This document shows positions 7,438 through 16,700 of a stretch of 34,852 nt of DNA, piece after piece. Numbering within the stretch: position 1 is the stretch's first letter; the number at the start of each line of letters is the position of its first letter. Source of the DNA: a bacterium. GTDB taxonomy: Bacteria; UBA9089; JASEIO01. The notes under the pieces are model-generated. The model worked only from the letters and a program-made list of their open reading frames with translations. It made no database searches and had not been told where the DNA came from. The stretch is taken from assembly GCA_030017475.1 (NCBI GenBank), contig JASEIO010000014.1, positions 1 through 34,852 on the forward strand, in the 5' to 3' direction. Both the position numbers and the translations under genes were made by a program.

Positions 7438-8536
7438 TAAACTTACGGAATTTACCCTCCTTTTCTCTGCGCAATGCAGCAAATTTGCGCAATAACTCTT
7501 TCTCCTTGGAGGATAAATTGGTGGGCGTCTCTGTTATTACTTGAACTAATTGATCCCCTCTACCAAAACCATGTAAAGATGGAAACCCTTTCCCTCTCAA
7601 TCTAAAAATCCTATGGGTCTGAGTACCTTCTGGTATCTTCATCCGTACCTTTCCATCTAAGGTTGGTACATCAATCTCTGCACCTAAACAGGCATCCACA
7701 AAACTTATAGGTACTTCACATAGGACATCATTTCCATCCCTTTTAAAGACTGGATCCTCTTTTACATAAATAACTACATATAGGTCTCCTGATACTCCTC
7801 CAGGAACCTGTTCTCCTTCCCCTTGAATCCTTAATTTACTCCCAGAATCAACCCCTGGGGGAATCTTCACTGTAATATTTCTAACCTTCCGGACTCTTCC
7901 TTCTCCTTTACATACGCGGCATGGGGTCTTTATCACTTGACCAGACCCTTTGCATTGAGGACAGGTCTGTGATACAGAGAAAAATCCCACGTTTTGTCTT
8001 GTCTGTCCACTTCCCTGGCATGCATAACAAGTCGTTTTTCCGGTTCCTACGGCTGCTCCGGAGCCACCACAGGCATTACACCTTTCTCTTCTTGGGATTG
8101 AAATCTCTTTTTCATATCCGAAATAGGCATCCTTCAACTCAATCTCTAAATTATACCTTAAATCAGCTCCTCTCTTTTCTCTTTTATGTCCTCCAAAGAA
8201 GCTCTCAAAGATTCCTCCACCTGAAAAGAAATCCCCAAAGACATCCTCCAAATCTACATCACCAAAATGGGTAAAATCAGCCCATGTGAATCCACCTGTA
8301 CCAAAGGATGACTTAACCCCTTCATGCCCAAATCGATCGTATTGAGCCCGCTTATTTGGATCTGATAGAACTTCATATGCCTCTGCAATCTCTTTAAACT
8401 TTTCACCTGCAGTCTTATCTCCTGGATTTTTATCAGGGTGATACTTTTTGGCCAACTTCCGATATGCACTCTTTATCTCATCTATCGATGCATCCCGAGA
8501 TACACCTAATAACTCATAATAATCTCGCTTAGCCAT
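7433..8536 (-). CDS. dnaJ: co-chaperone DnaJ (Hsp40)
   Basis: A 367-residue type I Hsp40. The J domain (residues 4-70) has HPD at 33-35. A Gly/Phe-rich linker follows, then four zinc repeats ([32 protein letters not shown]) and the two C-terminal beta domains ending [10 protein letters not shown]. It stimulates DnaK ATP hydrolysis and delivers unfolded substrates in the cytoplasm. The ATG at 8536 follows GGAG by 6 nt. The TTG at 8548 lies on that ribosome site. It is third in grpE-dnaK-dnaJ, separated from dnaK by a 64-nt gap containing a repeat remnant. Confidence 0.97.
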   Translation of the reverse strand: MAKRDYYELLGVSRDASIDEIKSAYRKLAKKYHPDKNPGDKTAGEKFKEIAEAYEVLSDPNKRAQYDRFGHEGVKSSFGTGGFTWADFTHFGDVDLEDVFGDFFSGGGIFESFFGGHKREKRGADLRYNLEIELKDAYFGYEKEISIPRRERCNACGGSGAAVGTGKTTCYACQGSGQTRQNVGFFSVSQTCPQCKGSGQVIKTPCRVCKGEGRVRKVRNITVKIPPGVDSGSKLRIQGEGEQVPGGVSGDLYVVIYVKEDPVFKRDGNDVLCEVPISFVDACLGAEIDVPTLDGKVRMKIPEGTQTHRIFRLRGKGFPSLHGFGRGDQLVQVITETPTNLSSKEKELLRKFAALRREKEGKFRKFM

Positions 8537-8555
8537 TAAAAACTCCAATACTGAA

Positions 8556-8600
8556 GTAAGTAAGGAAAAGGGGATTATTCCATTTTTCCTTTGTTACACC
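8556..8600. repeat. remnant of the GTGTAAATA repeat family in the dnaK-dnaJ gap
   Basis: GTAAGTAAGGAAAA at 8556-8569 faces the inverted TTTTCCTTTGTTACAC at 8584-8599, with 14 nt between. The left half resembles the inner end of the 215-bp element (GTAAATAAGGAAAAAG near 23530). The right half is the reverse of GTGTAACAAAGGAA at about 29620. It probably forms a hairpin between dnaK and dnaJ messages. Confidence 0.45.
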
Positions 8601-10520
8601 TCATTTATCCTCCGGCTCAACCTTAAATTCTGCATCTACCACATCCTCTCTCTTCCCCTTCTTTTCTTCTCCTCTTCTTTCTTTAGACTTCTCCTCCTGC
8701 TTTGCTGCCTGTTCCTCTGCTGCCTTTTTATATATAGCCTCTGCTAATCTATGAGAAGCATTAGTTAAGTCCTCCATCCGCCTTTTAATCAATTCAATAT
8801 CCTTTCCCTCTAAAGCTTTCTTGAGTTCGTCTTTTGCATGCGAAATATTCCGCTTCTCATCTTCTGATATCTTATCTCCATATTCTTTCAAACTCTTCTC
8901 AGTTGTATAGATCAATGTATCTGCTTGATTTCGCAGATCCACCTCTTCCCTCCGTCTCTTATCCTCTTCTGCATGGGCTTCTGCCTCTTTAACCATCCTT
9001 TCTATCTCTTCTTTTGACAAACCTGATGAGGATTTTATAACTATTGATTGCTCCCTTTTGGTTCCTAAATCCATAGCTTTAACGTGCATTATCCCATTTG
9101 CGTCAATATCGAATGTAACCTCAATCTGAGGAACTCCCCGAGGTGCTGGAGGTATACCAGTAAGCTCAAACCTACCCAATGTCTTCATTCCAGGATCATA
9201 GACAAATCCCCTTTCTCCTTGTAAGACATGGATCTCTACTGCTGTCTGATTGTCTGCTGCAGTTGAGAATATCTGCGTCTTTTTGGTAGGGATTGTTGTA
9301 TTTCTCTCGATTAATTTGGTAAACACCTGACCCAATGTCTCAATCCCAAGAGATAGAGGTGTAACATCCAATAAAAGTACATCCTTTACCTCCCCTTTCA
9401 ATACCCCTGCCTGAATAGTCGCACCAACGGCCACAACCTCATCTGGATTAACCCCTTTATGTGGCTCTTTACCAAAAAGTTCCCTCACCAATTCCTGAAC
9501 CTTTGGCATTCTGGTCTGTCCCCCTACTAATATTACCTCATCAATATCAGAGGGTTTTAGCTTTGCATCCTCTAATGCCAGATAACAGGGTTTTCGAGTC
9601 CGTTCTATCAAGTCATCCACAAGCTGCTCCAACTTTGCTCGGGTTAAGGTGATATTTAAATGCTTTGGACCACTCGAATCTGCGGTTATAAAGGGGAGAT
9701 TTATCTCTGTTGTAGTTGTAGTAGATAATTCACACTTCGCCCTTTCTGCTGCCTCTTTCAATCGCTGCAAAGCCATCAGATCCTTCGATAGATCAATCCC
9801 CTGGTCCTTCCGAAATTCCTCTATCAACCAATCGATTATTCTTTGGTCAAAATCATCCCCACCTAAATGGGTATCCCCATTAGTTGATTTTACCTCAAAA
9901 ACACCTTCCGCTATCTCTAAGATGGAAATATCAAATGTCCCGCCTCCTAAATCATAAACCGCTATCTTCTCCTCCTTTTTCTTATCCAATCCATAAGCCA
10001 AGCTTGCTGCTGTAGGCTCATTGATGATTCGTAATACCTCAAGTCCTGCAATCGTACCAGCATCCTTTGTAGCTTGACGTTGTGAATCATTGAAGTATGC
10101 AGGGACAGTAATAACAGCTTGGGTAACAGGTTCTCCCAAATATGCCTCAGCGTCCTCTTTCAATTTCCGCAAAATCATCGAAGATATCTCTGGTGGTGAA
10201 CAATCCTTCTCCGGGGTTCGGACCTTAACAATATTTCCAGATTCCACAACACGGTAAGGGACTTCAGAGATCTCTCGCGTTACTTCCCTGAAACTCCTAC
10301 CCATAAATCTCTTGATAGAATAAATTGTATTCTCTGGATTGGTAATTGCTTGACGCTTAGCGAGTTGTCCCACTAATCTCTCCCCTTGCTTAGTGAATGC
10401 AACAACAGATGGGGTTGTCCTTGAGCCCTCTTTATTAGGAATTACCTTTGGTTCCCCTCCTTCCATAACACCTATACAGGAATTTGTAGTTCCTAAATCA
10501 ATACCAACCGCCTTAGCCAT
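8601..10520 (-). CDS. dnaK: molecular chaperone DnaK (Hsp70)
   Basis: A 639-residue Hsp70 of normal length. The N-terminal ATPase opens [42 protein letters not shown] and [15 protein letters not shown] follow, then [13 protein letters not shown]. The substrate domain starts near residue 385 with [14 protein letters not shown] helical lid comes next, and the end [15 protein letters not shown] is the acidic EEVD-like bacterial tail after a Lys/Glu-rich stretch. The ATG at 10520 follows AGGAGG, 3 nt after the grpE stop, so the two are tightly coupled. I saw neither hrcA nor a CIRCE palindrome before this operon, so heat control here is unclear. Confidence 0.98.
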   Translation of the reverse strand: MAKAVGIDLGTTNSCIGVMEGGEPKVIPNKEGSRTTPSVVAFTKQGERLVGQLAKRQAITNPENTIYSIKRFMGRSFREVTREISEVPYRVVESGNIVKVRTPEKDCSPPEISSMILRKLKEDAEAYLGEPVTQAVITVPAYFNDSQRQATKDAGTIAGLEVLRIINEPTAASLAYGLDKKKEEKIAVYDLGGGTFDISILEIAEGVFEVKSTNGDTHLGGDDFDQRIIDWLIEEFRKDQGIDLSKDLMALQRLKEAAERAKCELSTTTTTEINLPFITADSSGPKHLNITLTRAKLEQLVDDLIERTRKPCYLALEDAKLKPSDIDEVILVGGQTRMPKVQELVRELFGKEPHKGVNPDEVVAVGATIQAGVLKGEVKDVLLLDVTPLSLGIETLGQVFTKLIERNTTIPTKKTQIFSTAADNQTAVEIHVLQGERGFVYDPGMKTLGRFELTGIPPAPRGVPQIEVTFDIDANGIMHVKAMDLGTKREQSIVIKSSSGLSKEEIERMVKEAEAHAEEDKRRREEVDLRNQADTLIYTTEKSLKEYGDKISEDEKRNISHAKDELKKALEGKDIELIKRRMEDLTNASHRLAEAIYKKAAEEQAAKQEEKSKERRGEEKKGKREDVVDAEFKVEPEDK

Positions 10521-10523
10521 TTA

Positions 10524-11048
10524 TTAATCCTCCTTCCTTTTAGAGACGATTACCTTTGCAGGACGGATAACCTTTTCGTGTAACATATAACCCTTTTCTA
10601 CCTCCTCTAACACCACATCGTCTTCTTTGTCCTCCACCTCCTTCTGCATCACCGCCTCATGAAAAACTGGATTGAAATTGTCCCCAATTGAGTGTATCTC
10701 CTTTACACCTCTTTTTTCCAAAACAGATAAAAACTGCCGTTTTATTAACGAAATCCCATCAAAAAATACCGAAAAATCTACCTCTTTGTGATTAAGCGCC
10801 CGATTGAATCCATCCAAAACAGGTAATAGATCCCGTACCAATTCTTCATTGGCATATCTTAAAAGTTCTAATCTTTCCTTATCTGCACGCTTCCTGTAAT
10901 TTTCAAAATCTGCCTTAAGTCTTTTCAAATGGTCCAGATATTCCGATGCCTCCTTTTCCCTATCCTTTAACTCCTGCAATCTTTTCTTAGAAATAGTTGT
11001 CCTCTCCGCTTTCTTCTTGGACAAATCCTCTGCCTTTTCCTTAGACAA
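10524..11048 (-). CDS. grpE: nucleotide exchange factor GrpE
   Basis: A 174-residue exchange factor for DnaK. A long charged coiled coil (about residues 5-80, with YLDHLKRLKADFENYRKRA) leads to DLLPVLDGFNRAL. The C-terminal beta domain has the GrpE signature FNPVFHEAVMQ..V and GYMLHEKVIRPAKVIVSK. The start is TTG at 11048, preceded by AGGGGTG with 7 nt spacing. An in-frame stop lies just upstream, so no earlier start is possible. An out-of-frame ATG (MKFV then stop) sits between ribosome site and TTG and could lower initiation. It is first in the chaperone operon. Confidence 0.96.
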   Translation of the reverse strand: MSKEKAEDLSKKKAERTTISKKRLQELKDREKEASEYLDHLKRLKADFENYRKRADKERLELLRYANEELVRDLLPVLDGFNRALNHKEVDFSVFFDGISLIKRQFLSVLEKRGVKEIHSIGDNFNPVFHEAVMQKEVEDKEDDVVLEEVEKGYMLHEKVIRPAKVIVSKRKED

Positions 11049-11073
11049 ATTTCATCACCCCTTTATTAAAAAA

Positions 11074-11097
11074 AGTTATAAATTATAATAAGTTATA
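11074..11097. repeat. heptamer array 4 (three units, one irregular)
   Basis: AGTTATA, AATTATA, a 3-nt insert, then AGTTATA. It ends 10 nt from the stop codon of the GerMN gene. The insert breaks the 7-nt phase, so this is the weakest array. Confidence 0.45.
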
Positions 11098-11107
11098 AGC
11101 TTAATCC

Positions 11108-11671
11108 TTACTGCTTAATAAGGGATAGGTTTTGTGAAAATGGCCTGCTTAAACCAATATGTCCACATAATGTCTCTACTTCCTGCCCATTGATCATCAA
11201 CTTAACTTTTTTAATCTCTTTAAAGTTAAGGGTTAATGTATTGACTATAGAGAAAATGGTACAAAGTTCTCCATTTGAACCACCACAATGATTTTTTTGT
11301 AATTCCGGACTGAAATCAAGGTAAGCCGTTCCAGAATCGAAATATAGCGCCCGAAGCTTTGTACCTCCAGGAATAGTTCGGCATAGATTAGTTTTTGGGC
11401 CTTTAATCAATTCTTGGACTGCAAGTCTTGCCTGCGAAATTATATCCTCTTTCTTATCTATTTCCCTTACCTCTTTAACCAAATAACCCCCATCAATAGA
11501 TGAAAAATATAACGAAACATCTATCTTCTCCGGTTCTTTAATCAAAGGAATTTGAGAAGTTGGTTTTGTTTTAGGTCTATAATAATAGCCAAATCTATTA
11601 TAACCAAATATATAAAGTAAAAGACTTGCAGTCAAAAACCCTGAAATTACAAATAACCTTTTCCAAGACAT
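11108..11671 (-). CDS. membrane-anchored GerMN-domain protein
   Basis: A 187-residue protein with an N-terminal membrane anchor (about residues 4-24), a Pro/Lys linker, and one GerMN domain (about 50-175). The domain shows VSLYFSS, ELIKGPK, LRALYFDSGTAYLDFS, GGSNGELCTIFSIVNTLT and a final VKLMINGQEVETLCGH. GerMN domains occur in spore-germination GerM and in many envelope lipoproteins of non-sporeformers, where their role is poorly known. The ATG at 11671 is chosen because the longer frame runs into tmRNA. The ribosome site is weak, and the tmRNA terminator lies just in front, so expression probably depends on read-through or an unseen promoter. It precedes grpE by 59 nt. Confidence 0.85.
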   Translation of the reverse strand: MSWKRLFVISGFLTASLLLYIFGYNRFGYYYRPKTKPTSQIPLIKEPEKIDVSLYFSSIDGGYLVKEVREIDKKEDIISQARLAVQELIKGPKTNLCRTIPGGTKLRALYFDSGTAYLDFSPELQKNHCGGSNGELCTIFSIVNTLTLNFKEIKKVKLMINGQEVETLCGHIGLSRPFSQNLSLIKQ

Positions 11672-11678
11672 ATGATTT

Positions 11679-11712
11679 AAAAAAAGCCTTTTAGCAAATT
11701 GCTTAAGGCTTT
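11679..11712 (-). terminator. rho-independent terminator behind ssrA
   Basis: On the minus strand AAAGCCTT and AAGGCTTT enclose an inner AGCA-ATT-TGCT stem, and a run of seven T follows (plus coordinates 11679-11685). It begins 5 nt after the tmRNA 3' end. Confidence 0.85.
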
Positions 11713-11717
11713 GTTTA

Positions 11718-12074
11718 GGTGGAGGCGGTGGGAATTGAACCCACGTCCGAACGTGCAAACACAAAGGTTTCTACATACATAGCCTATATTTTGAGTTCGC
11801 TCCTTCGGTCTCCTATAGGCAGGATACCAATGAAGCTAGCTTATTTCATTCTCACTACCCTTTACCTAAGCATGTAAAGAACAGCCAGCCTGTAACCCGT
11901 CATCCTTATTAGTCCCACAGGCAAAGACTAACAGAATGTGCCGCTTGGCTTAAGCAGCAAGAGCCAATTGAGTGTTGGCAGTTATTTTAGTTGCTGTTTT
12001 TTTAACGAGATAAACAGCTTTCTCGGTATGCCACACAATGCATCTGTACACCCTCGTCGAAACCTATCGCCCCC
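11718..12074 (-). ncRNA. ssrA: transfer-messenger RNA (tmRNA)
   Basis: About 357 nt. The 5' end GGGGGCG pairs with the 3' CGCCTCC, followed by discriminator A and CC. The last A is not encoded and must be added. The T-arm reads GGTTCAATTCCC and the tRNA-like D region TTTCGACGAGGG. The reading frame starts at GCA (11994) and gives the tag ATKITANTQLALAA, then TAA at 11950-11952, with the usual ALAA degradation end. tmRNA rescues stalled ribosomes together with SmpB, whose gene lies 27 nt upstream on the same strand. A TATAAA stands 5' to it, but no clear -35 box, so co-transcription with smpB is likely. Confidence 0.95.
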
Positions 12075-12101
12075 CTTTTATAGAAATTGGAAATCTAATC
12101 T

Positions 12102-12560
12102 CTATCTTCCTAATTTCCAATCCTTTATTGCCTTTTTCATTTCACGTACAGCTTCTCTTCTCTTTAATTCCTCCCGTATATCTCGAACCTTTTTCCCTTT
12201 AGCCAAACTAATCTCAAGCTTTGCTTTTCCCTTCTTAAAGTATACCTTCAAAGGAATAATAGAAAGTCCTTTCTCTTTTACCTTTCCGTACAGTCTATTG
12301 ATCTCTCGCCTTGTCAGGAGTAATTTCTTTCTTCTTTTTGGAGGATGATTAAACTGATTACCAAATCTATAGGGAGAGATATGCCAATTATAAACAAAAA
12401 TCTCTCCCTCCTCCACTCGAGCAAAGCTATCTTTTAGATCAGTATTGCCATTCCTTAAGGATTTAACTTCAGTTCCTAACAAAGAAACCCCTGCTTCATA
12501 GGTTTCTATAATCTCATATTCATGATAGGCTTTTTTATTCAAACAGGCTATCTTCTCCAT
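12102..12560 (-). CDS. smpB: tmRNA-binding protein SmpB
   Basis: A 152-residue protein, the usual length. Family signatures are NKKAYHEYEIIETYEAGVSLLGTEVKSLR, ISPY, RRKKLLLTRREI, GLSIIPLKVYFKKGKAKLEI (each read as parts) and the basic C-terminal tail KKVRDIREELKRRE that enters the mRNA channel. It carries alanyl-tmRNA to stalled ribosomes. The gene lies directly upstream of ssrA, the usual partnership. The ATG at 12560 lacks a Shine-Dalgarno sequence, but a -10 box ends only 5 nt before it, so the transcript is probably leaderless. Confidence 0.96.
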   Translation of the reverse strand: MEKIACLNKKAYHEYEIIETYEAGVSLLGTEVKSLRNGNTDLKDSFARVEEGEIFVYNWHISPYRFGNQFNHPPKRRKKLLLTRREINRLYGKVKEKGLSIIPLKVYFKKGKAKLEISLAKGKKVRDIREELKRREAVREMKKAIKDWKLGR

Positions 12561-12565
12561 ATTTT

Positions 12566-12594
12566 ATTATATCAAATTTCAATTTAAAAAGCAA
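12566..12594 (-). promoter_or_regulatory. sigma-70-type promoter of smpB (leaderless transcript)
   Basis: On the minus strand, TTGCTT (12589-12594) and a perfect TATAAT (12566-12571) are 17 nt apart. Only AAAAT separates the -10 box from the smpB ATG, placing the transcription start on or next to the start codon. Confidence 0.75.
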
Positions 12595-12660
12595 GCAATT
12601 TTTATATCATTGGTGTTCTTCGTATCTTTTAAAAATACACTCTGACTTGTTTTTAAATCT

Positions 12661-12736
12661 TGGAGCGGAAGACGGGGATCGAACCCGCAACACTCGGCTT
12701 GGAAGGCCGATGCTCTTCCAATTGAGCTACTTCCGC
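12661..12736 (-). tRNA. tRNA-Gly (anticodon UCC)
   Basis: A 76-nt cloverleaf: acceptor GCGGAAG with CTTCCGC, D-stem GCTC/GAGC, anticodon loop CTTCCAA (TCC), T-loop TTCGATC, discriminator T and an encoded CCA. Its 5' end lies 1 nt from the stop codon of the receiver-GGDEF gene, so it is probably cut from the same transcript by RNase P. Confidence 0.97.
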
Positions 12737-12737
12737 T

Positions 12738-13667
12738 TCATTCCCTTCTTTCTTTTACATAAATACTTCCTTTATGTTGTTTGGCATATTTCTTTAATTC
12801 CGTAATAATCTCTGTTACTTGGGCATAATGGGTAAAATGCCTTTTCTCATTTGTAACACAGGAGATTGATATACTCATAATGGGAAATTTCTGAAGATTT
12901 CCCTGACGATCCAAGGATTCAATGTAGCCCCTTTTTCTATCCTTCTCATTATATCTTAAAGGGATTCTTTTATCAAACTCCGATATTATTTCACTACAAA
13001 TCTTATCTACCCTCGAGGGTGAAATAACTAAAATAAAATCATCTCCCCCGATATGACTTATGAAATCCCTTTTATCTCCGTACTCATCTAAGACCTTTAT
13101 AAGAACCTTGGCTATAAATCTTATAACCTCGTCTCCTTTATCATATCCATACTTATCATTATAGGCCTTGAAATTATCTACATCAAGTTGACATACAGCA
13201 AACCTTTCACCACTTGCCATCCTTTTTTTTATCTCCTCTTCTATCGACACATTTCCTGGTAATCCAGTTAATGGGGAGGTAGAGATCTTGTACCTCGTAC
13301 TTCTTAAAATACCCTCAATACGCGCCTCTAATTCTGCAAATATGAATGGCTTTGTTAAATAATCATCTGCCCCAACGCCTATTCCCGTAACCTTATCATT
13401 TACTTCATGTTTGGCTGTTATCATCACAATAGGTATTAAATGGGTTAATCTATTCTCTTTTAAACACTTACATACTTCATATCCAGAAATCCCTGGTAGC
13501 ATAACATCTAATAAGATTATATCTGGTCGCTCATCCATTGCCCTATCTATTGCCTCTCTACCTTCTCTAGCAACTATAACCTCATATCCCTTTGTATGCA
13601 AAACCTCTCTTAAAACAGTGGCTATATCCTCCTCATCATCAACCACTAAAATCTTTGTCTTTCCCAT
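12738..13667 (-). CDS. response regulator with GGDEF (diguanylate cyclase-like) output
   Basis: A 309-residue protein. The receiver domain (residues 3-122) has acidic residues D10, D11, phosphoacceptor D54, T84 and K106. The GGDEF domain (about 130-300) has LTGLPGN, LDVDNFKAYND (D162, N170), D179 and the signature GGDDF at 207-211. Asp replaces the catalytic Glu of GGDEF, so cyclic-di-GMP synthesis may be weak or lost. No RxxD inhibition site precedes the motif. It is the last gene of the module and the likely target of the kinase upstream. Its leader contains a GTGTAAATA-family repeat end that also supplies the purine-rich region before the ATG. The stop abuts tRNA-Gly. Confidence 0.9.
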   Translation of the reverse strand: MGKTKILVVDDEEDIATVLREVLHTKGYEVIVAREGREAIDRAMDERPDIILLDVMLPGISGYEVCKCLKENRLTHLIPIVMITAKHEVNDKVTGIGVGADDYLTKPFIFAELEARIEGILRSTRYKISTSPLTGLPGNVSIEEEIKKRMASGERFAVCQLDVDNFKAYNDKYGYDKGDEVIRFIAKVLIKVLDEYGDKRDFISHIGGDDFILVISPSRVDKICSEIISEFDKRIPLRYNEKDRKRGYIESLDRQGNLQKFPIMSISISCVTNEKRHFTHYAQVTEIITELKKYAKQHKGSIYVKERRE

Positions 13668-13669
13668 TT

Positions 13670-13717
13670 CCCTTTTTTCCTTTATTTACACCAAATTGTA
13701 GATTACCGAACAGTCTG
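13670..13717 (+). repeat. solitary end of the GTGTAAATA repeat family (copy A)
   Basis: It reads CCTTTATTTACACC, then AAATTGTAGATTACCGAACAG. This matches the right end of the 215-bp element near 23661-23708 and copy C at 29569-29614. It fills the 51-nt gap between kinase and GGDEF genes. No partner end is visible nearby. Confidence 0.65.
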
Positions 13718-13718
13718 T

Positions 13719-16700
13719 TTAGGCCCTACTAATTTGTTCCATAATCTTTTCAACCAATACATCTTGAGAAAAGGGTTTGGTTAGATATTCAGATGCCCCT
13801 AACTTTAAGGCAAGTGCCTTATCCTCTTCTAAGTCTCTTGCGGTTAAGGCAATAATTGGAATAGCGTTTGTTTCCTTATCTCTCTTTAGTTCCCTTATTA
13901 CCTTGAATCCGCTCATCTTTGGCATAATTAGATCTAAGAGGATTAATGCAGGCCTATTTCTTTTGGCTAATATAACTGCCTCTTCACCATCATAAGCAGA
14001 TACTACCATATAACCCTTTTTTGTCAATGCATCTTTTATAACCTCTACTACGCTAGGTTCATCATCCACTATTAAAATCCTCTTCTTGGTCTTGGCTTGA
14101 TCTAACCATGCCTCAATATTTCTTATTGATGAATAAAGGGCGTCAGAGGTTATTGGTTTCACTAAATAATCTGCTATTCCAAGACGTAGAACCTTCTCAT
14201 GATCCACATCCTCTACTATGGAAATAATTATGATAGGGATATCATGAGTTTCAGGATAGCCCTTAAGGGTTTCAATCACTTGAAATCCATCAACCTCTGG
14301 CATAAGTAGATCCAAGGTTATAATATCTGGTAGAAATTTAATTGCCTTTTCAATAGCCTCTTTCCCTGAATAGGCAGTAAACACCTCATAACCTTCTTTC
14401 TTTAGATAGGTCTCTATTACCTGGACCACATCCTGATCATTGTCAACCACCAGCACCTTTCTTATTTTATGCAATACCCTTCCCTCAGCCTCTACAGGTT
14501 CAATCTCTGTAATCCTTTTTTGTACTATCTCTTCTTCTTTTGTCTCCTTGGGTAATATAAAGCTAAACCTTGAACCCTTACCAATTTGAGATTCCTCTAC
14601 CCAAAGCTTCCCCTTGTGGGCTTCAACTATTGATCTACTTATGGATAAACCAAGCCCAATCGATTTACCAACAGAAGCCAATTCTTTATCTACTGGCTGG
14701 AACTTCTCAAATATCCGCTCAAAATTCTCAGGGGAAATACCAATCCCTGTATCCTTAACACTTACCTTTATATCTTTTTCTAAGGCTAATGCCTCAATAA
14801 AGATCTCTCCCTTTTCCTTTGTATATTTAATGGCGTTAGATAATAGATTTGCTATCACCTGTCTTATCCTATCTATATCCACTGAGATTTTTGGCAATTC
14901 ATGCGGCAAAGAGAGGTGTATTTTAATCCCCTTATCTTCCGCCAATCTCTTCATTTCTGTAATAGTTTCCTTAATAAAGGGGATTAAATCGACCTTCACT
15001 TTCCTCATTTCCACTCTACCTGCCTCTATCCTTGATAGATCTAATAGATCACTTATTAATCTAATCAACCTCTCTGTATTTGATTTAACAATCTCTAAAA
15101 ACCTTTTTTGCGATTGGGTCAACTCCCCTTCAACCCCAGCCAATAATAGGTCAACTGATCCCTTAATAGATGTTAATGGAGTGCGCAACTCATGAGAAAC
15201 ATTCGATACAAAATCTGACTTCATTTGTTCTATCTCCTTTATCCTCGAGATATCCCGAAAAATTGCCACCCCACCAATCACCTTTCCTTCTTCATTCTTT
15301 AATATGTTGGCAGAGACTGAAATAGGAATCCCTTTTCCATCCTTTCGAAAAATTCGCATCTCATAATTGGAGATTGGTTTATCAGTGCGCATGACTATCT
15401 CTAAAGGACACCCCTCTGTGCCTCTAAATACCTCACTGTGTGGCTTTCCTAACACCTCCGAACGACTGAAACCAGTCAATTCCTCTGCGGCATCATTAAA
15501 TAAGGTTATCTTTAAATCTCGATCTACTGTAAATACCGCATCATTCATACTGCGGACAATGGTATCGATCACACTATTTTTCTCTTGAGTTATGTGATTA
15601 ATCAGATAAGGTAGGCACATCTCAATCTCTGCCAGCCCCTGATAAACCGAGATAGCCTTCTCCCTACAGGTATTGTAACCACAAGCCCCGCAATCCAATT
15701 CATCTTCTGGACGGAGTTTATTAGTCTTTTTCAAGATGTCTCTAATCTCCTCCTCTGTAGGGGTGCGAAGAGGTATGAATCTATCCGAAAAATCTGTGGA
15801 TAGGTCTATTTTAACAGGCTCAATCACTTTTTTGTCACAAGACCTTACGTAGCTTAGCACCCTTTCCCTTCTGGCAAATAAGGATAAATCACTATCTACT
15901 CCTGGACCATCAATACATCCTTTACAAAAGGAGATTTCAAGAAACCGGGGGGATACCTTTTTGTTCACTAAATCATTCAAGACCTCTATACATTCTTCTC
16001 TTCCATTGATTACTACACATTCCTCTTCTTTTATCCATTTATTATTTGCCACAACCAACCGTGAGAGCCCCCCTTCTAAAGATATAAGAGAAGAGGTAGG
16101 GTCAAATGGGGGTGTATCAAATGAACCCTCATCTTGAGAATCAAAATCGATCTCCTTTTTCCTAAATAGTTCTTTTAATTCTTGAAATGTAAGCACTACA
16201 TCAGGATGTGTTTTAATTCCTTTCTCCCGTATCTCCTCCTTCTTTGCAACACAGGGTCCAATATAAACAATATGCGTTCCCTCCCCCACCCTTTTTTTAA
16301 TAGATAAGGTAGAGGCTATCATATGAGGGACCACTTTAAGTAAATATTTGATAAGTCCTGGATAGTACCTTTCGATTAGGCCGACAACCGCAGAGCAATT
16401 TGAGGCAATCATTATCCCCTCTTTTCTTTCTTCAATCAATCTTTTGTATTCATCAATCACTAAGTTTGCTCCATATCCTCCTTCTTCAACATAATCAAAC
16501 CCAAGAAGACGTAATGAAGTTACAAAAGAACCTACATTTCTGAAGGTGGCGACAAAAGAGGGAGAAAGGATTACTGCCTTCTTTCCCTTTTTCATCAATA
16601 ATTTTAAAACATGCCGAACATCATCCCTTACCCGCTTAGCCCCTTGCTTACACAATCTTACACAAACCCCACAGGATATACATCTCGTTGAAATGACCTG

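Noticed and set aside
11049-11107. CIRCE element or heat-shock promoter before grpE
   Set aside because: The 59-nt gap has no TTAGCACTC-type palindrome and no good -35 box. A lone TATAAT-like stretch is within the heptamer array.
14614-15195. 193-codon open frame on the plus strand opposite the kinase
   Set aside because: It is a shadow of the HisKA and ATPase coding, with no family pattern of its own.
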